Positions 23,917-34,804 of a DNA stretch of 64,000 bases are shown here, piece by piece. Both the position numbers and the translations under genes were made by a program. The stretch comes from Gerris lacustris (taxonomy: Eukaryota > Arthropoda > Insecta > Hemiptera > Gerridae), in assembly GCA_951217055.1 (NCBI GenBank), contig OX578281.1:14540447-14604446 (forward strand), given 5' to 3'. The notes beneath the pieces are model-generated. The model saw nothing but the letters and a program-made list of their open reading frames with translations, made no database searches and had not been told where the DNA came from. How positions within the stretch are numbered: position 1 is the first letter of the stretch; the number at the start of each line of letters is the position of its first letter.

Positions 23917-24733
23917 TTTAACCTGAAGAAAATAGACTGCCAATTGGTGTGGCACATAGTTCCCACGCATCCTATCCACCTACTTTATTTATTTTATGCA
24001 AGCCAATATAGTCTAATTTGTTTAATTGTTTCCCCCGTTTTTTTCAATCTGTCAAAATAATTGTTTTGATTTTTTACATGAATTAATTTATCAATTTAGC
24101 AAGAGTTAAAGAGCACGGACGGTTCAAATAAATCTGGTGCAATCTGCAGGTTCCTTCTGATAAACTATAAATGTTAATACAAATCAGATAAGTACCTTTG
24201 AAGCTATAGGTGTAAATAAATGTAGGTTTGTGCGCATGTGGAAGAGAAACAAATGAGCGCGAGTTCTAGATGCTTCATATGTTCTTCTTCTGACGTCGAA
24301 GAGATTAGGATGTCATCGATGTATGATACTGAAAAATCGAGGCCTTCTAACACTCCTCTCATAAATCGCTGGAATGATTGAGCTGCGTTTCGCAAACCGA
24401 AAGGCATACGCACAAACTCAAACAAACCAAACGGTGTTATGATGGTGGTCTTAGGAATGTCTTCCTTATGCGTGCTAAGTATTTATAGGCGCAGAAGGTC
24501 GAAACTTATAAGGGAACATACAAATTTCATTATAATCGGACGTGAAGTTTTTAAGATATGTTGGTTCGCAAAAATTGAGCGACAGACCGACAGACAGACG
24601 CGGAACCCAAAATGATCCCTGATGCCTGAAACCGATTTCTGTCATGGAATTTTGGAAATCAGAAACCTAAAAATGATGGTTCATCAGAACGATCACATAG
24701 CTTTCGTTACCTTTGGTAATCTCGGAAGCAAAA
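23917..24733 (+). mobile_element. Family D element, copy D1, interrupted
   Basis: It matches the unbroken copy at 49205-49820, from AATAGACTGCCAATTGGTGT through GAGCGACAGACCGACAGACA to ATCTCGGAAGCAAAAT. It is interrupted at 24261-24488 by a gypsy fragment and followed by a (TA)n run. About 60 bp of the family's outer end, seen in the copy at 46115-46767, is missing. Confidence 0.8.
24261..24488 (-). pseudogene. Ty3/gypsy reverse transcriptase fragment
   Basis: The minus strand encodes a continuous reverse-transcriptase stretch: EDIPKT, TPFGLFEFVRMPFGLRNA, FQRFM and the catalytic YIDD box with two aspartates, then a SEEEH block. It covers about 70 residues of a domain normally above 160, with a stop just before the preserved part. 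Comparison with other D copies puts the insert exactly between two GCGC tetranucleotides (24257-24260 and 24489-24492). No LTR, protease or integrase is present. The open frame beyond the fragment reads into D sequence. Confidence 0.85.
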
Positions 24734-24754
24734 TAAAAATTCGGCTCCGGTAGG

Positions 24755-24755
<1 letters not shown>

Positions 24756-24850
<95 letters not shown>
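24756..24850. repeat. (TA)n microsatellite, about 95 bp
   Basis: Pure TA run about 22 bp beyond the end of D1. Confidence 0.95.
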
Positions 24851-24853
<3 letters not shown>

Positions 24854-26526
24854 AGTTACTTCCAAGAAATTTATTGGAATCAAATAACTTTTTTTAATTC
24901 AATTTAATAAATAAGTAATTCGAAGAAACATTTAATTAACAGTTAAAAGATTTAAAATTTTATTTTCTTATCTCTTTTATTTAATTGATTCTTATTTAAA
25001 TTATAATAGTTTTTATAATGGAAAAAACATTTATAGTTTTCTCTTGCTCCAAATGAAAAGAAAGAAAATCAAAATATGTTTTGTCTAAGTGAATACAGTG
25101 TTAAAGGAAAAAGGGATTTAAGATACGACATCCATTTCCTAGTTGTGCATTTATATTTATTGAGGCAATATCTTAACCCTGTTAATGGTTTCAAAAATAA
25201 ATACGAAAGAAAATAGTTATGGGTCATTAACACAACTTCCCTTCTAGACTGTGGACTTACAGAAATGGATTTTTAAATTTTCTTCTCTTATTTCTTTTAT
25301 TCTTTCGAATGTCCTGTGTTATTTATTTACCTTGTTAACATCTTTATAAATGAGAAAAGGAAGGGGAAAAAATTAGTTCATCCTAACTAAGACCACTTTC
25401 TCATGTAAGAATTTTCTTTCAGACTTCCGCATCTAGTATCTTCTGTGCACGATTATCTCGGGAAGTAGGTTTTCACGAGAAACCATTACACATTTATGTT
25501 AAACAAATTTGAAAAAAAAAATGGAAAAAAGGAATTTGAAAAAAAACGAGAAAAAGTGAAATTTGAATGGAATAGATCGACAAGAAAGTGGGGATAATGA
25601 GAAGGATCTAAATCATACAATATGGTACAGCAATACTTCTGGATTAATTTCCATATTGTGTTAAAAGTAACACGTTACGGATGTAAAAGTACTTAGGAGG
25701 GACATCGTCAAGTTCAAGAGACTAGTACACTTTCCCAGATGGATGAAGAGGTTTCTGTGAAATCACCAAACGCTAAGTAGCACCAAGTATACTAGAGATA
25801 CTATGTCATGTTTAGCCCTTCGCACAGTCCAAGCATCGTCGGTATGAACCATTTATTCTGGCATCAAGTGACAAATAAGCGAAGTGGTTTTGATGTATTC
25901 AGTTGAAAATTTATAATTATCCTAAGAATTATATACTCGTAAATTTAGGTTTGTGTAATCCACTTTCTAATTATTACACATAATTTTGTCTATCTATCTT
26001 CACTCTTCACTTATAAAACCATTCTGCAGGCATCAAGTGGTTCTATCGTTTAGACACTCTATGCCTCTAAGCACCTTCTAAATCAACATTATTTTGTAAC
26101 TAAACGATTCGTTACTTATTTGGACTAGATAAAAGAAACATTTAAACCAAATATCTGCTAAATCGGTTGAATAAAATGATAAAACTTTACTAAATGATAG
26201 ACTGGAAATAAAATTTAACAAACCTTTAAATGATGTTATGTGAAGAGACAATCCCATGCAAACCGCCTTATTCAGACGCATAACCACATTCAGGTTCCTG
26301 TAATGATTATATTGTCAATCCAAGTAGGTATCTGCAAAAAATCAAAAATATTTCAAATGTAAAAAAAAATCAGATAATTTCTTACATGCCACAGCATAAA
26401 ACTAAAAATATTTTGAAAACCGACTTGAGAACGTATAGAAGGTGTCATAAGCATTATGACACCATTAAATTTGAAACTTTGGCAACGCTGATTCTTCGAC
26501 GTAAGTAAGGTGCGGGGAGGCCTAGC
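24851..26526. other. AT-rich spacer
   Basis: No gene recognised. A small palindrome GGTGTCATAA/TTATGACACC sits at 26441-26463. The minus-strand frame 26078-26287 has no domain support. Confidence 0.4.
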
Positions 26527-26801
26527 CTAGCAAACAGACCACATCTGGATTGTTTTTGCCAACCCCAGACACACACCCATCTGTGAGATGATGTCTTGCC
26601 ATTTCAGCGATTCAAGATCCTCTACCCCCTTCCCTAAGATATGGAAGCGCAATCTCCCATATCCTTCACACACTCCCAGGTCAGCTGTTTCTTTTTCCTC
26701 GCCACACACAGGACATACGGGGTCCTCCTCAACTTCTAGTAATGTCAGATGTCATCTGAGCCAGCAGAGTCCAGTTAGCACTCCAACCAGGTTTCTCAGG
26801 T
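26527..26801 (-). pseudogene. Non-LTR retrotransposon, C-terminal region (broken)
   Basis: On the minus strand one frame reads NLRNLVGVLTG, an in-frame stop where Arg (CGA to TGA) is expected, then LEVEEDPVCPVCGEE, ETA, CEGYGRLRFHILG and a terminal stop. The CPVCGEE...C arrangement followed by a hydrophobic RLRFHILG is typical of the zinc-knuckle-like end of Jockey/R1-type LINE proteins after the RNase H region. The second Cys/His positions are partly lost. It is a truncated dead copy. Confidence 0.7.
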
Positions 26802-27149
26802 TGGTTCAACTTAGTCCTTAGAGCCATCTGGGTTTCCATTTGTTTGTTTTTGGAAGTGTTTAGACTAATTGTTCGACTTAGTAGCAAAAGGCCACACAGT
26901 TTTAGGTGTTTTTACATCAGTTATAGGTCTCAAGTTATTATTAGCACTTAATTGGTTTAACAAAAAGCTATGTACTCCGTAAATTAAGTCAAGCTATGTA
27001 ACAATAATTCATAATCAGGGGCGCAATGGTACAACAGAGGCCAAGGACTACCAGACACCCCTCATTGCTGTTGTACTAAAAAGTCGGCGCATCGACTCCC
27101 AACAACCGTAGTTATCTGGATAAAGAAACAGAAATAAGCCACTTTATAT

Positions 27150-27262
27150 ATTCACCTCACGATGCTATGTGAATACCAAACACAGTTTAGATCTCCAAGG
27201 AATTTAATTCGGAGCTTTACTTGCGTGAAAAGTGAAAGCGGAAGCAATTCGATAATTAGGGA
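27150..27262 (-). repeat. tRNA-derived SINE, copy S5
   Basis: It shares GATGCTATGTGAATACC and CTTGCGTGAAAAG with the copy at 16590-16700, in the same orientation. A cleaner head may extend to about 27010, where GGCGCATCGACTCCC lies. The B-box is degraded. Confidence 0.45.
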
Positions 27263-27485
27263 CACTCAAGCAGTTTCTACTATCAAGCTTTAGATTGCTT
27301 AGTAATCACGATTTGTGTTATGTATGGCTTATAAAGTTGTTGATATAACCATGAATTAGGCCAGAGAAAATTAATAGATTAGTTATATGTACCACTAAAA
27401 GTATTTATATTGGGATAGTATAACCAACATGTATTATCCTCGACTGATTTCTCCAATGTATGATAGCGACTCATCATAAAAGAGG

Positions 27486-27710
27486 TAATAATGTAACACA
27501 GCAAGGCGTTTATTGTAAATAAATGTTGTCTCATCATGAAGTAAGTGTAGTTCAATAACAAAACAACGTCTTGACACTTTATTGTTATTGAAATAATTTG
27601 TTTCGATTGCAATTATTTGTGCGTGGAGACGTTTGGTTATTGAGCTACACCTACTTCATGATGAGACAACATTTATTTACAATAAACGCCTTGCTGTGTT
27701 ACATTATTAT
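27486..27710. repeat. Long perfect-stem inverted repeat (about 85-bp arms, 58-bp loop)
   Basis: The arm 27487-27570 (through ACACAGCAAGGCGTTTATTG) is repeated inverted at about 27629-27709 with few mismatches. The loop is about 58 bp. The two short frames on opposite strands share a peptide only because of this symmetry. The structure could be a foldback transposon or a source of hairpin RNA. The sequence alone does not decide. Confidence 0.8.
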
Positions 27711-29010
27711 ATTAAGAAAGAAGCTTATATGTCTTCTATTGTTAAACTTAATGCTGTCTTATGATGGGGAAAAAAAGTCAAAATACATCCTCGACTCACT
27801 CCATCAAATTTGATTAATGGAAATGTTGAAAATCTTTTTCTTCTGAAAAGGAGCTTTAAAACTGATTGAAGCCTCATCTTTCAAAGATGCTATATCCGAA
27901 GAGAAGGATTGATTGGTTCGTATCTTACAAGCGTTTCAATCGCTTTTCACCGTATGATTGATTTTTAGCTACTGTCATAAAGAAGCGAATGATAAGAGGT
28001 CGTGATAACACCATGTGTTAAAACCGAAATCTCAGTAGATCATTTCATAAACACGTTGGTCCATTAAATCTGAGTTAAGTATATTCAGGCTCAAGAGAGA
28101 ATGTCGATAGGCCTGATTTACTCTTCCCTCTCCAAGCAGATCTATCGTCATATTTTATCTCGTACTTCTTATGTCTTGTCTAAAAACCCGAAGTACAATA
28201 GTTAATCAATAGCTTAAAGACTGTATTTTCGCAGTTACGACACACATAACCTCTCAATATGGAACATTCTCTAAAACAAACTCTTTTTAAAAATATGTCG
28301 AATCTTGTTTCCAACTCATTTGTTACAGCTTAAATAATCGATTTCCTAACGTGTAACACTTGTATGAAAGAAACATGAAAATATATAAACTTTCTGAATC
28401 AAGCTAAAGAAAACCTCTACCTACAAATGATAATAATCAGATTGCACAACACATATTTGATAATATCGTAAAAACTAAGATTGTTATTGTGCGATAGTTT
28501 TAGTATATTATAAGCAATACTTCATCAATATCATAAAATCACTTTATTCATTCTGCTTTCACTCTTTAAAATTAAACGCCACTTAATAATAAAAACTTAA
28601 TTTGTTATATTGGTTAATATCAATAACCAATTGAGTGCACATAATCGTCAACTGGTTAAAAATAACCAAACAATACATAGGTAGGTTACTTGAAATAGTG
28701 TTATATTCAAAGTGGATTTTATTACTACGTTTCAATGATGTTTAAATAAGGATTGAATTCTGATTTGGGATTTAACAAGCTAGGTGTTTCCATGAGTAGT
28801 ATTGAATTCGTTTTAATTCACCAATCAGATGATAAAGAAAAAACTTTTATTAGGTTACTTTAATTTTGTAACCTTCTCTTTTTATAACCATATTTTGTTA
28901 TGTTGTTTTTAAGTATTTTAAAAAGTAACTGACAATTGCACATAAAGGTTATGATTTTTGGTTGAGTGGAGAGTGGTATTTTGACAGATTAGACCACAGT
29001 TCCTACAAAA
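27711..29010. other. AT-rich spacer
   Basis: No supported gene. Near-repeats of AATAACCAA-type sequence occur at 28615-28670. Confidence 0.4.
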
Positions 29011-29248
29011 TTAGCGAGTTTGTTTACATTTAACAAAGCTAATTTGATGTTTGTTTCATAAAAGTACCTGTTTATATCGATTTTTTTGTGAAAATCAATG
29101 CGTAATTTAAGTGATTATGACGAATAGGAGGAGAATAATACGCCTCCCGAAATAATTAATTCCGCACAAAATACAACTAATGAATTAATGTCATCTTTAT
29201 CAAAAGAGAAATACGAACTTACATACAGGAAGTTTATTATTTTTCCTA

Positions 29249-31413
29249 CTAGAGGTCGACCAAGAAGTCATGAACACGGGAGAAACGGAAAGCTTAACTT
29301 CGTTTAAAATCGGAACTTCCGAGTAGTGCCGAAGTCAGTACAGTCGGGTGCTAAGACAATATCCATTTCTAGTTTGTATGACATGCGCAGTTACGTCAAA
29401 TCTCACGAATAACAACAAGAAGAAGGTTTCCAATCTGTTAGGTTTCCTGTTTTGTTTGTTTTTATACAATACGAATTATAGTCACAACTGTCACACAACC
29501 ATTTTGATTTTGTACCATTCACCATGCGATGATGCAAATCTCATTATTTTCAGGGGCGGATTTAGCATCAAGTTTGGGTGGGGGTCACTACCGGGGGGGG
29601 GGGGGGGGGTCCTGGCATACCCCCAGGTGCGCGAGAGGGAGTTCTCCTCAGGGTTTTGTATTTTTTTTAATTTCACCATCTTAAAAATACGTTTTTAAGG
29701 ATTTCTAAGCCTAAAATTTCCATTTCTATAATGTTACAACACACACATGGAACAATTTTAAGAAATTTAAAAATTCTAAGACATTTAAGAATGGGGAATA
29801 GATTACTGCCTGGCAATTTGAAATTTAAAAGAATTTTATATCATAATGAAAATATGAAACTAATTTATTGGTAAAGGTTTACTTACAGTATCTTAGGGGC
29901 TTACTAAATAAGTTATAAAATATAGGTACTATGTTGGGGTGCTCATTTGGGCGTATCAGTGTCATGTAAGAAAATAATTTATAATTAATAAACACATTAT
30001 TAAATTTATTAAATTTTGAGAGGGGGAAAATCAAGAAAAGAATTACATACTATACATTAGTTTAATTTAGAAGGGGGGTCCGGGGGCCCTCCCCCGGAAA
30101 ATTTTAAAATATGACCTCTCTAAACAGCGTTTTTATGCATCTCTGAGGTGAACTTTGATTTTAATACTTTGTCATAAAATAAATTAAACTTATGGTGTAA
30201 TTCGATGGCACAAAAGTATGAACACCAAGTATTTTTAAAAGAATTTTAATACCTACTTAAAAATAGTAATTGTAAAAAAAATTGTGCACCTACTAAAGTA
30301 ATCATTATAGATTAAATAAATCATTCAATAGCCATTGTGCAATATTACTTAAAATCTATAATTAACGATGCCATTAATTCAATAGCTATGATGGGCCTTG
30401 GAAAATTTATGGAATTTTAAGGAAAAATTTGCATTTTTCATATAAAATTTTTATTTTTATATAAATTTATAAAGTAGGTTTTGGCTACTTAATAGCCATT
30501 TCAGATTCTAAATTAGTTGTTCACTATTCACAGTAACATGGTATCAAAGTGACACACAGTGGATAATCAATTATTAATGATAAAATATATGTAGTAAAAT
30601 AAAATAAGGTTGGATATTTTAAACATTTTTTAGGTTAAATTCTACATTATATCTCAAACATTGGGGGGGACACGTCCCCCAAGGCGATGACACCCGTGAT
30701 ATTCCGTACTTTCATCCCAAAATACAAATACAGTTATCTTACTGAGTGGTTACTGCAAAATGGAGACAAATATTATATTATATTTAATTTTTAAATGTGT
30801 ATAAAAATCAATTAACCCAAATCTTTGCCAACGCTTCTTTGTAACAAATCTGAAAATTTGAGGGGGGTCATGACCCCTGTGACCCCCCCTCTAAATCTGC
30901 CACTGATTATTTTTATCATTTCTTCCTATTTTTGAATTCGTGTTATTATCCATGTTTTTAATAATACCAGGAAATTTAATTTACCAAAGAGAAAATTGCC
31001 AAAAACAATCCGAGAGAGGTACAAAAAAGGCACAAAAAAGTAAGAACTAAAATCCAGAAATAAGGAAAGTAACAAATAAAACAGAAATAAAAAGGTAACA
31101 AATCAAACTCAGAAATAAAGAGGAAGAAAAAAATCGATTAAGAAAGAAGAAAATGTATTTAGATTTAAAGAATATTAGTGTGAATAGTCAATAAATAATA
31201 ATATAAAGATATTATCGTATATTATTGTGATTTCTTATCAGGTACAGTGTTGCCTGTTGCAAAAAATATAGAAGTTATCAAAAATAAAATTATTAATAAC
31301 AAAAGAGCGCAACACTGTATTTTTTGACAGTGGTCCATTTTAATAAAAACTGACTGTACATGTCGACACTAGCGCACTCCTCACATTTCCATGACTTCTT
31401 GGTCGACCTCTAG
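29249..31413. mobile_element. Unclassified element with 24-bp perfect inverted ends, containing a hAT
   Basis: The ends begin CTAGAGGTCGACCAAGAAG and the 24-bp arms are exactly complementary (29249-29272 and 31390-31413). With the inner hAT (29551-30905) and its duplication removed, the element is about 800 bp. No transposase is present. The short frames in it, including 29348-29698, run through G-rich hAT sequence and are not supported. Confidence 0.75.
29551..30905 (+). mobile_element. hAT element 2 (non-autonomous)
   Basis: Ends CAGGGGCGGATTTAG and, read inward, CAGTGGCAGATTTAG are flanked by a perfect 8-bp duplication ATTATTTT (29543-29550 and 30906-30913). A G-run of about 18 bp lies near 29591-29609. 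The block GGGGGGTCCGGGGGCCCTCC near 30070 is shared with the remnant at 4786. No transposase remains. It is the innermost layer of the nest. Confidence 0.9.
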
Positions 31414-31497
31414 CGGCAGCAAAATTACGCATTATTGAACTGTTTTTAGGCATGAAAGTTGATTTTCTCTGAGGTTTCAAGAAAACTTTACAATACG

Positions 31498-31545
31498 CAG
31501 CAAAATACGATTTTGCTGCCTAGGCGGCAAAATCGTATTTTGCTG
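31498..31545. repeat. 48-bp near-perfect palindrome centred on CCTAGG
   Basis: Each arm reads CAGCAAAATACGATTTTGC from outside inward, with one mismatched pair near the centre. The arm begins with the same GCAGCAAAAT that marks the ends of the surrounding element. Confidence 0.9.
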
Positions 31546-32044
31546 AGGATTTTTCCAGGCTAAGCCACGCCCACATTCCACGCTACATATAAATAAACAA
31601 GCAACCTTTTCTTTTATATTATCTTTAACCTAAATTATTTGAACAATTTACCTTAAAAATATTACGAATTTATAAAAAAAGGTTTATAAATACTTATTAT
31701 AAATTATATTTATAAAATAGAATGGAGTAAAAAGATAAAAAATAAATAAAAATATTACAAAAAAATAGTAGGTGTTAAAATAATCATAAATAATTAAATT
31801 AGTGGCAACACTGCAGCTCGTCTATTATCATTATCATCATTTTGTTTTGTTTTTACTGGATTTCAGTCAATTCATTTTTTATAATTGTAACATTTGATAT
31901 TGTTGCATGATTTTTTTTTTAATTTGACTAGTTCAATAATAGTATTTGATAAGTAAGTAAGTATTATGAAATGAATATTATTTATAGGAAACATTTTTCT
32001 GCCGCCAGTAGGAAAAATATTGTATGCAACAAGGCAGCAAAGGA

Positions 32045-32190
32045 AACATTTCTGCCTCATATTGATATATTGCCTGCCTCGGCTTCGCCTCGGCAGTCAA
32101 TCGAATAAATTACCTGCCTCGGCTTTGCCTCGGCAGTTAATTTGCATAGCCTGACCTCGCCTCCGGCTCGGAGGCTAATTTAATCATTCG
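32045..32190. repeat. Array of GC-rich hairpins
   Basis: Two near-identical units of CTGCCTCGGCTTCGCCTCGG (or TTTGCC) plus CAG lie about 45 bp apart, then a third variant with CCGGCTCGGAGG. The cluster at 2210-2345 has the same design. Confidence 0.65.
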
Positions 32191-32406
32191 TCAGAAAAAT
32201 TCCATTTTGCTGCCTAGTTACATAAATAACTATTTTTCAGTTTTTATTATTAAAAATCTAACAATCATAGATAAAGTACGGTATTCAACTCGTGCGAAAA
32301 CGGCATTTTGCATTGCTCGTGTGGTTTTACTACCCTCGCTGTCGCTCGGGTGTAAACTCCACACTCGCATGCAAAATGCTACTTACTCGACGCGTAATGT
32401 ACTATT

Positions 32407-32725
32407 GCGAACCATCGTAAATAAAAACTACTTTGTTTCCCAACTTTAATGAATTTATGATGGTTGTTCAAATTAGCCAATTGTTGTTGGTCCCATATTA
32501 ATTTCACTGTCTATGTTGATCATTTTGTTTGTGGGAAAAAAAAAAGAAAACAAAAGTGGTGACAGAATTACATATAAAAGGGAGAATAAAATTAAAATGT
32601 TACCCCACTAGGAATCGAAAAATGTCCATCTTATTAGAAAACCCATCATAACAAAGAAAAAGAGACTTATTAAGAAAGGACAGTCTTTTAATGTGAACAT
32701 CTTTAAATTTAGTCTGTTTTAAATA
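32407..32725. other. AT-rich spacer
   Basis: Nothing recognised. Confidence 0.4.
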
Positions 32726-32945
32726 GTAGTAGCAGTAGTTAGTAGTATGTTAAATTAGGTAATACTAGCAATTAGGCCTCACTTTTGGCCCATTTTACTA
32801 GCCACGTGGTAGAGTCACTTCACACATCATACCTCTGTACATTGTACTGCCCGAAGCGAGTATGGTGTGATCATTAGTGAGCAATGTAAATCAGAGTATG
32901 ATGGCGAGGGATCGAACCCACTGTTTGAATTAAGTCTGTCAATCA
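32726..32945 (-). repeat. tRNA-derived SINE, copy S2
   Basis: On the minus strand the B-box-like GGGTTCGATCC lies at 32909-32919. The body shares GATCAnnnCATACTCGCTTCG, TGTGTGAAGTG and GGCCTAATTGC with the plus copy at 34805-35102. The 3' tail appears on the plus strand as (AGT)n-like sequence at 32726-32750. Confidence 0.75.
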
Positions 32946-33738
32946 AAGCCCAGTTTACTGTCAAACTCAAACAGCAAATGTTGCTAAACATACAATTGCT
33001 CTAACAGTTTGACATTAAATTATTAATTGCATATGATTTTGGTATCTCCAAGATCTAAAGGATGGTGGAATCAAAATTTAAGAGTGTACAACAACAGCAG
33101 TAATTAACATCGTTGAGAAACTTATATTTCAATATTGAATGACAATAACAGTATTTCAAAAGGAATAGTTCAAAATGTCAATAGAATTATAATTTAATCA
33201 TGGAATTTTAAAATTCAAATTAGAATAAAAAGGGGAGAAAAGTTGTTAGGATTCGATAACTAAAATTTATAATCCGAATAAGAAAGAATATTTCATTTCC
33301 ACCCAAAATTCGATCCAAAGGATTAATAAATCAAAGTGTGGTTAACTATAATATTAACTCCAAGAAAATCTTGATGCTTTTTAAAGTTTTATCCATAAAT
33401 CTTTCGAACTACCTTGCTTCAGGTAATATGCTTTAGACAAAAAAAATCTTTTTTTAATGTTGAAGATTTCGCCCATCTTGTGAGAGAAGAAATTGGCCGT
33501 GAATAAAAAGAAAATATGAGAGGGAGGTAGTGGGGGTAATGTGTGGGCCCCAGTGAGGCTGTGAATGAGGTGAGTCGAGTTAGTTCCAAGCCAACGAAGA
33601 AGCAATGATGCGAGCCTGCTCACCTATCTCATAGTCAAAGCCTTCCTCTCCACACCATCAAAACACCTTTTATCTCACTTCAGTCAATGGAGTCTCCCTT
33701 ATCAATGAATAAAGGCTACATTCCCCCCTCCACTTTCT
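32946..33738. other. Spacer, no supported gene
   Basis: A minus-strand frame at 33381-33623 (80 codons) lies just downstream of the coding-like block at 33739 but has no domain I recognise. Composition rises in GC at 33520-33740. Confidence 0.35.
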
Positions 33739-34087
33739 TCATTCTTGCAAAATGATGTTAATAACATTAGGCTCTCCTTCATCCTCTTGTTCTCGAGCAA
33801 CAACCTTGTAAGCCCACCTTATTGATTCTACCCAAACAATTCTCACATAAACATCTTGTTGACATTGTTCTCTCCTTTTCTTCCCTGGTAGAACCTCGTA
33901 GAATAATGATTTGGCCTCTATAATGGACTTCAAGGTCTTCTGGTAATGACCGCGTCATAGTGGATGATGTTGCGACGCGACGTTTCACCTCTACTGCTAG
34001 AGGCATCTTAAGGGCGGTACATGCTTTTTTTGATGAAAGAAACAACGTTAACTGTGGCTTCTCTATATTCATTGGCATAAGTAACAA
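33739..34087 (-). pseudogene. Coding-like block of unknown family with a probable frameshift
   Basis: Two overlapping minus-strand frames (34087-33779 and 33933-33739) look like halves of one former protein. The first starts MLLMPMNIEKPQ and runs to TRSLPEDL. The second continues with SLFYEVLPGKKRREQC, VYVRIVWVESIRWAYKVV and AREQEDEGEPNVIN to a stop at 33739. The amino-acid mix (many E, R, V and W, few AT-driven residues) is unlike random frames nearby. I do not recognise the family, and no splice sites were proven. It could be an exon, a retrocopy or part of an unrecognised transposon. Confidence 0.35.
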
Positions 34088-34804
34088 AACATTTTTGAGT
34101 ATACTGGAGCCATAATGTTATTTTGAGTGGGGAAAGTTTGTGTCTTTCATAATTGTTTTGATATTTTGTAAAGGATTCGAGCTTTTAAATTATATTTGTT
34201 GAAGGATACATTGGATAATTTTGGAGTAAATATTTTATACATATATATTTGTTTTTTTTATTATTATTAATATTATTATTAATTTTTTTTTAAATGGGAA
34301 TTTTTGATTGAACTTTTGTTGGAATAGTTTAAAGGTGTTTAAATTGATATCATAGGCAGTCTGTGGACCAACTTAATGGGGGACCAACCTAGCATTTGCC
34401 TAGTAAATTGAGGGAAACCACAAAAAACCTCAATTAGGTTGGGCGGACCTGAGTCCTTCCTAAATTCTTCCTATGTTTTCCCCAAGTATTTTTTTTTTTT
34501 TTTTTTGTTTTTGGGTTTCTATTGGTGAGTGGACTCCAGATTTTTCAATTTTAGGCTAAGGGGAGTAATTTATTTCTTTTACGAATTTTAGCGTGAGTTT
34601 AATATTTTTTAAATTTGAGAATAGGATGGTCTTGATTGTTTTCTTTTTTATCTTGGATTTATTGTATTTTAAGTTCTTGGTATAATTTACTTCTTTCTGA
34701 TTTATATTTCGGGCATTCCAATAGATCTCTATAGTTAAAACCCATATAGTTTTCAAATGCAGCACATCATCTAGAAATCTAAATCAAATGTACTACAATC
34801 TCCA
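34088..34804. other. AT-rich spacer
   Basis: A poly-T run lies at 34491-34506. The minus frame 34556-34765 is Lys/Asn/Ile-rich and unsupported. Confidence 0.4.

Larger units (their letters stand above)
31415..32214. mobile_element. Unclassified 800-bp element with GGCAGCAAAAT ends
   Basis: GGCAGCAAAAT at 31415 and ATTTTGCTGCC ending at 32214 are exact complements. It abuts the end of the 29249-31413 element with one base between. Inside lie a 48-bp palindrome built from the same motif (31498-31545) and a hairpin array (32045-32190). Internally it is AT-rich with no coding frame. Confidence 0.65.
29011..32406 (+). mobile_element. Family E element, copy E3, split by a 2985-bp composite insertion
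   Basis: The left part (29011-29245, from TTAGCGAGTTTGTTTACATT) and the right part (32231-32406, ending ACGCGTAATGTACTATT) join to give the same order as E1 at 37946-38427 and E2 at 58115-58612. TATTTTTC stands at both junctions (29238-29245 and 32231-32238), as expected of an 8-bp target duplication. The left part opens with ATG at 29098 and a frame resembling MRNLSDYDE, then a stop, and later LSKEKYELTYRKFI. The long hairpin seen at the start of E1 and E2 is missing here. Confidence 0.75.

Noticed and set aside
29348..29698. 116-codon plus-strand frame, the longest in the window
   Set aside because: It crosses from one element into hAT element 2 and through a poly-G run (Gly-rich). No domain, no conservation.
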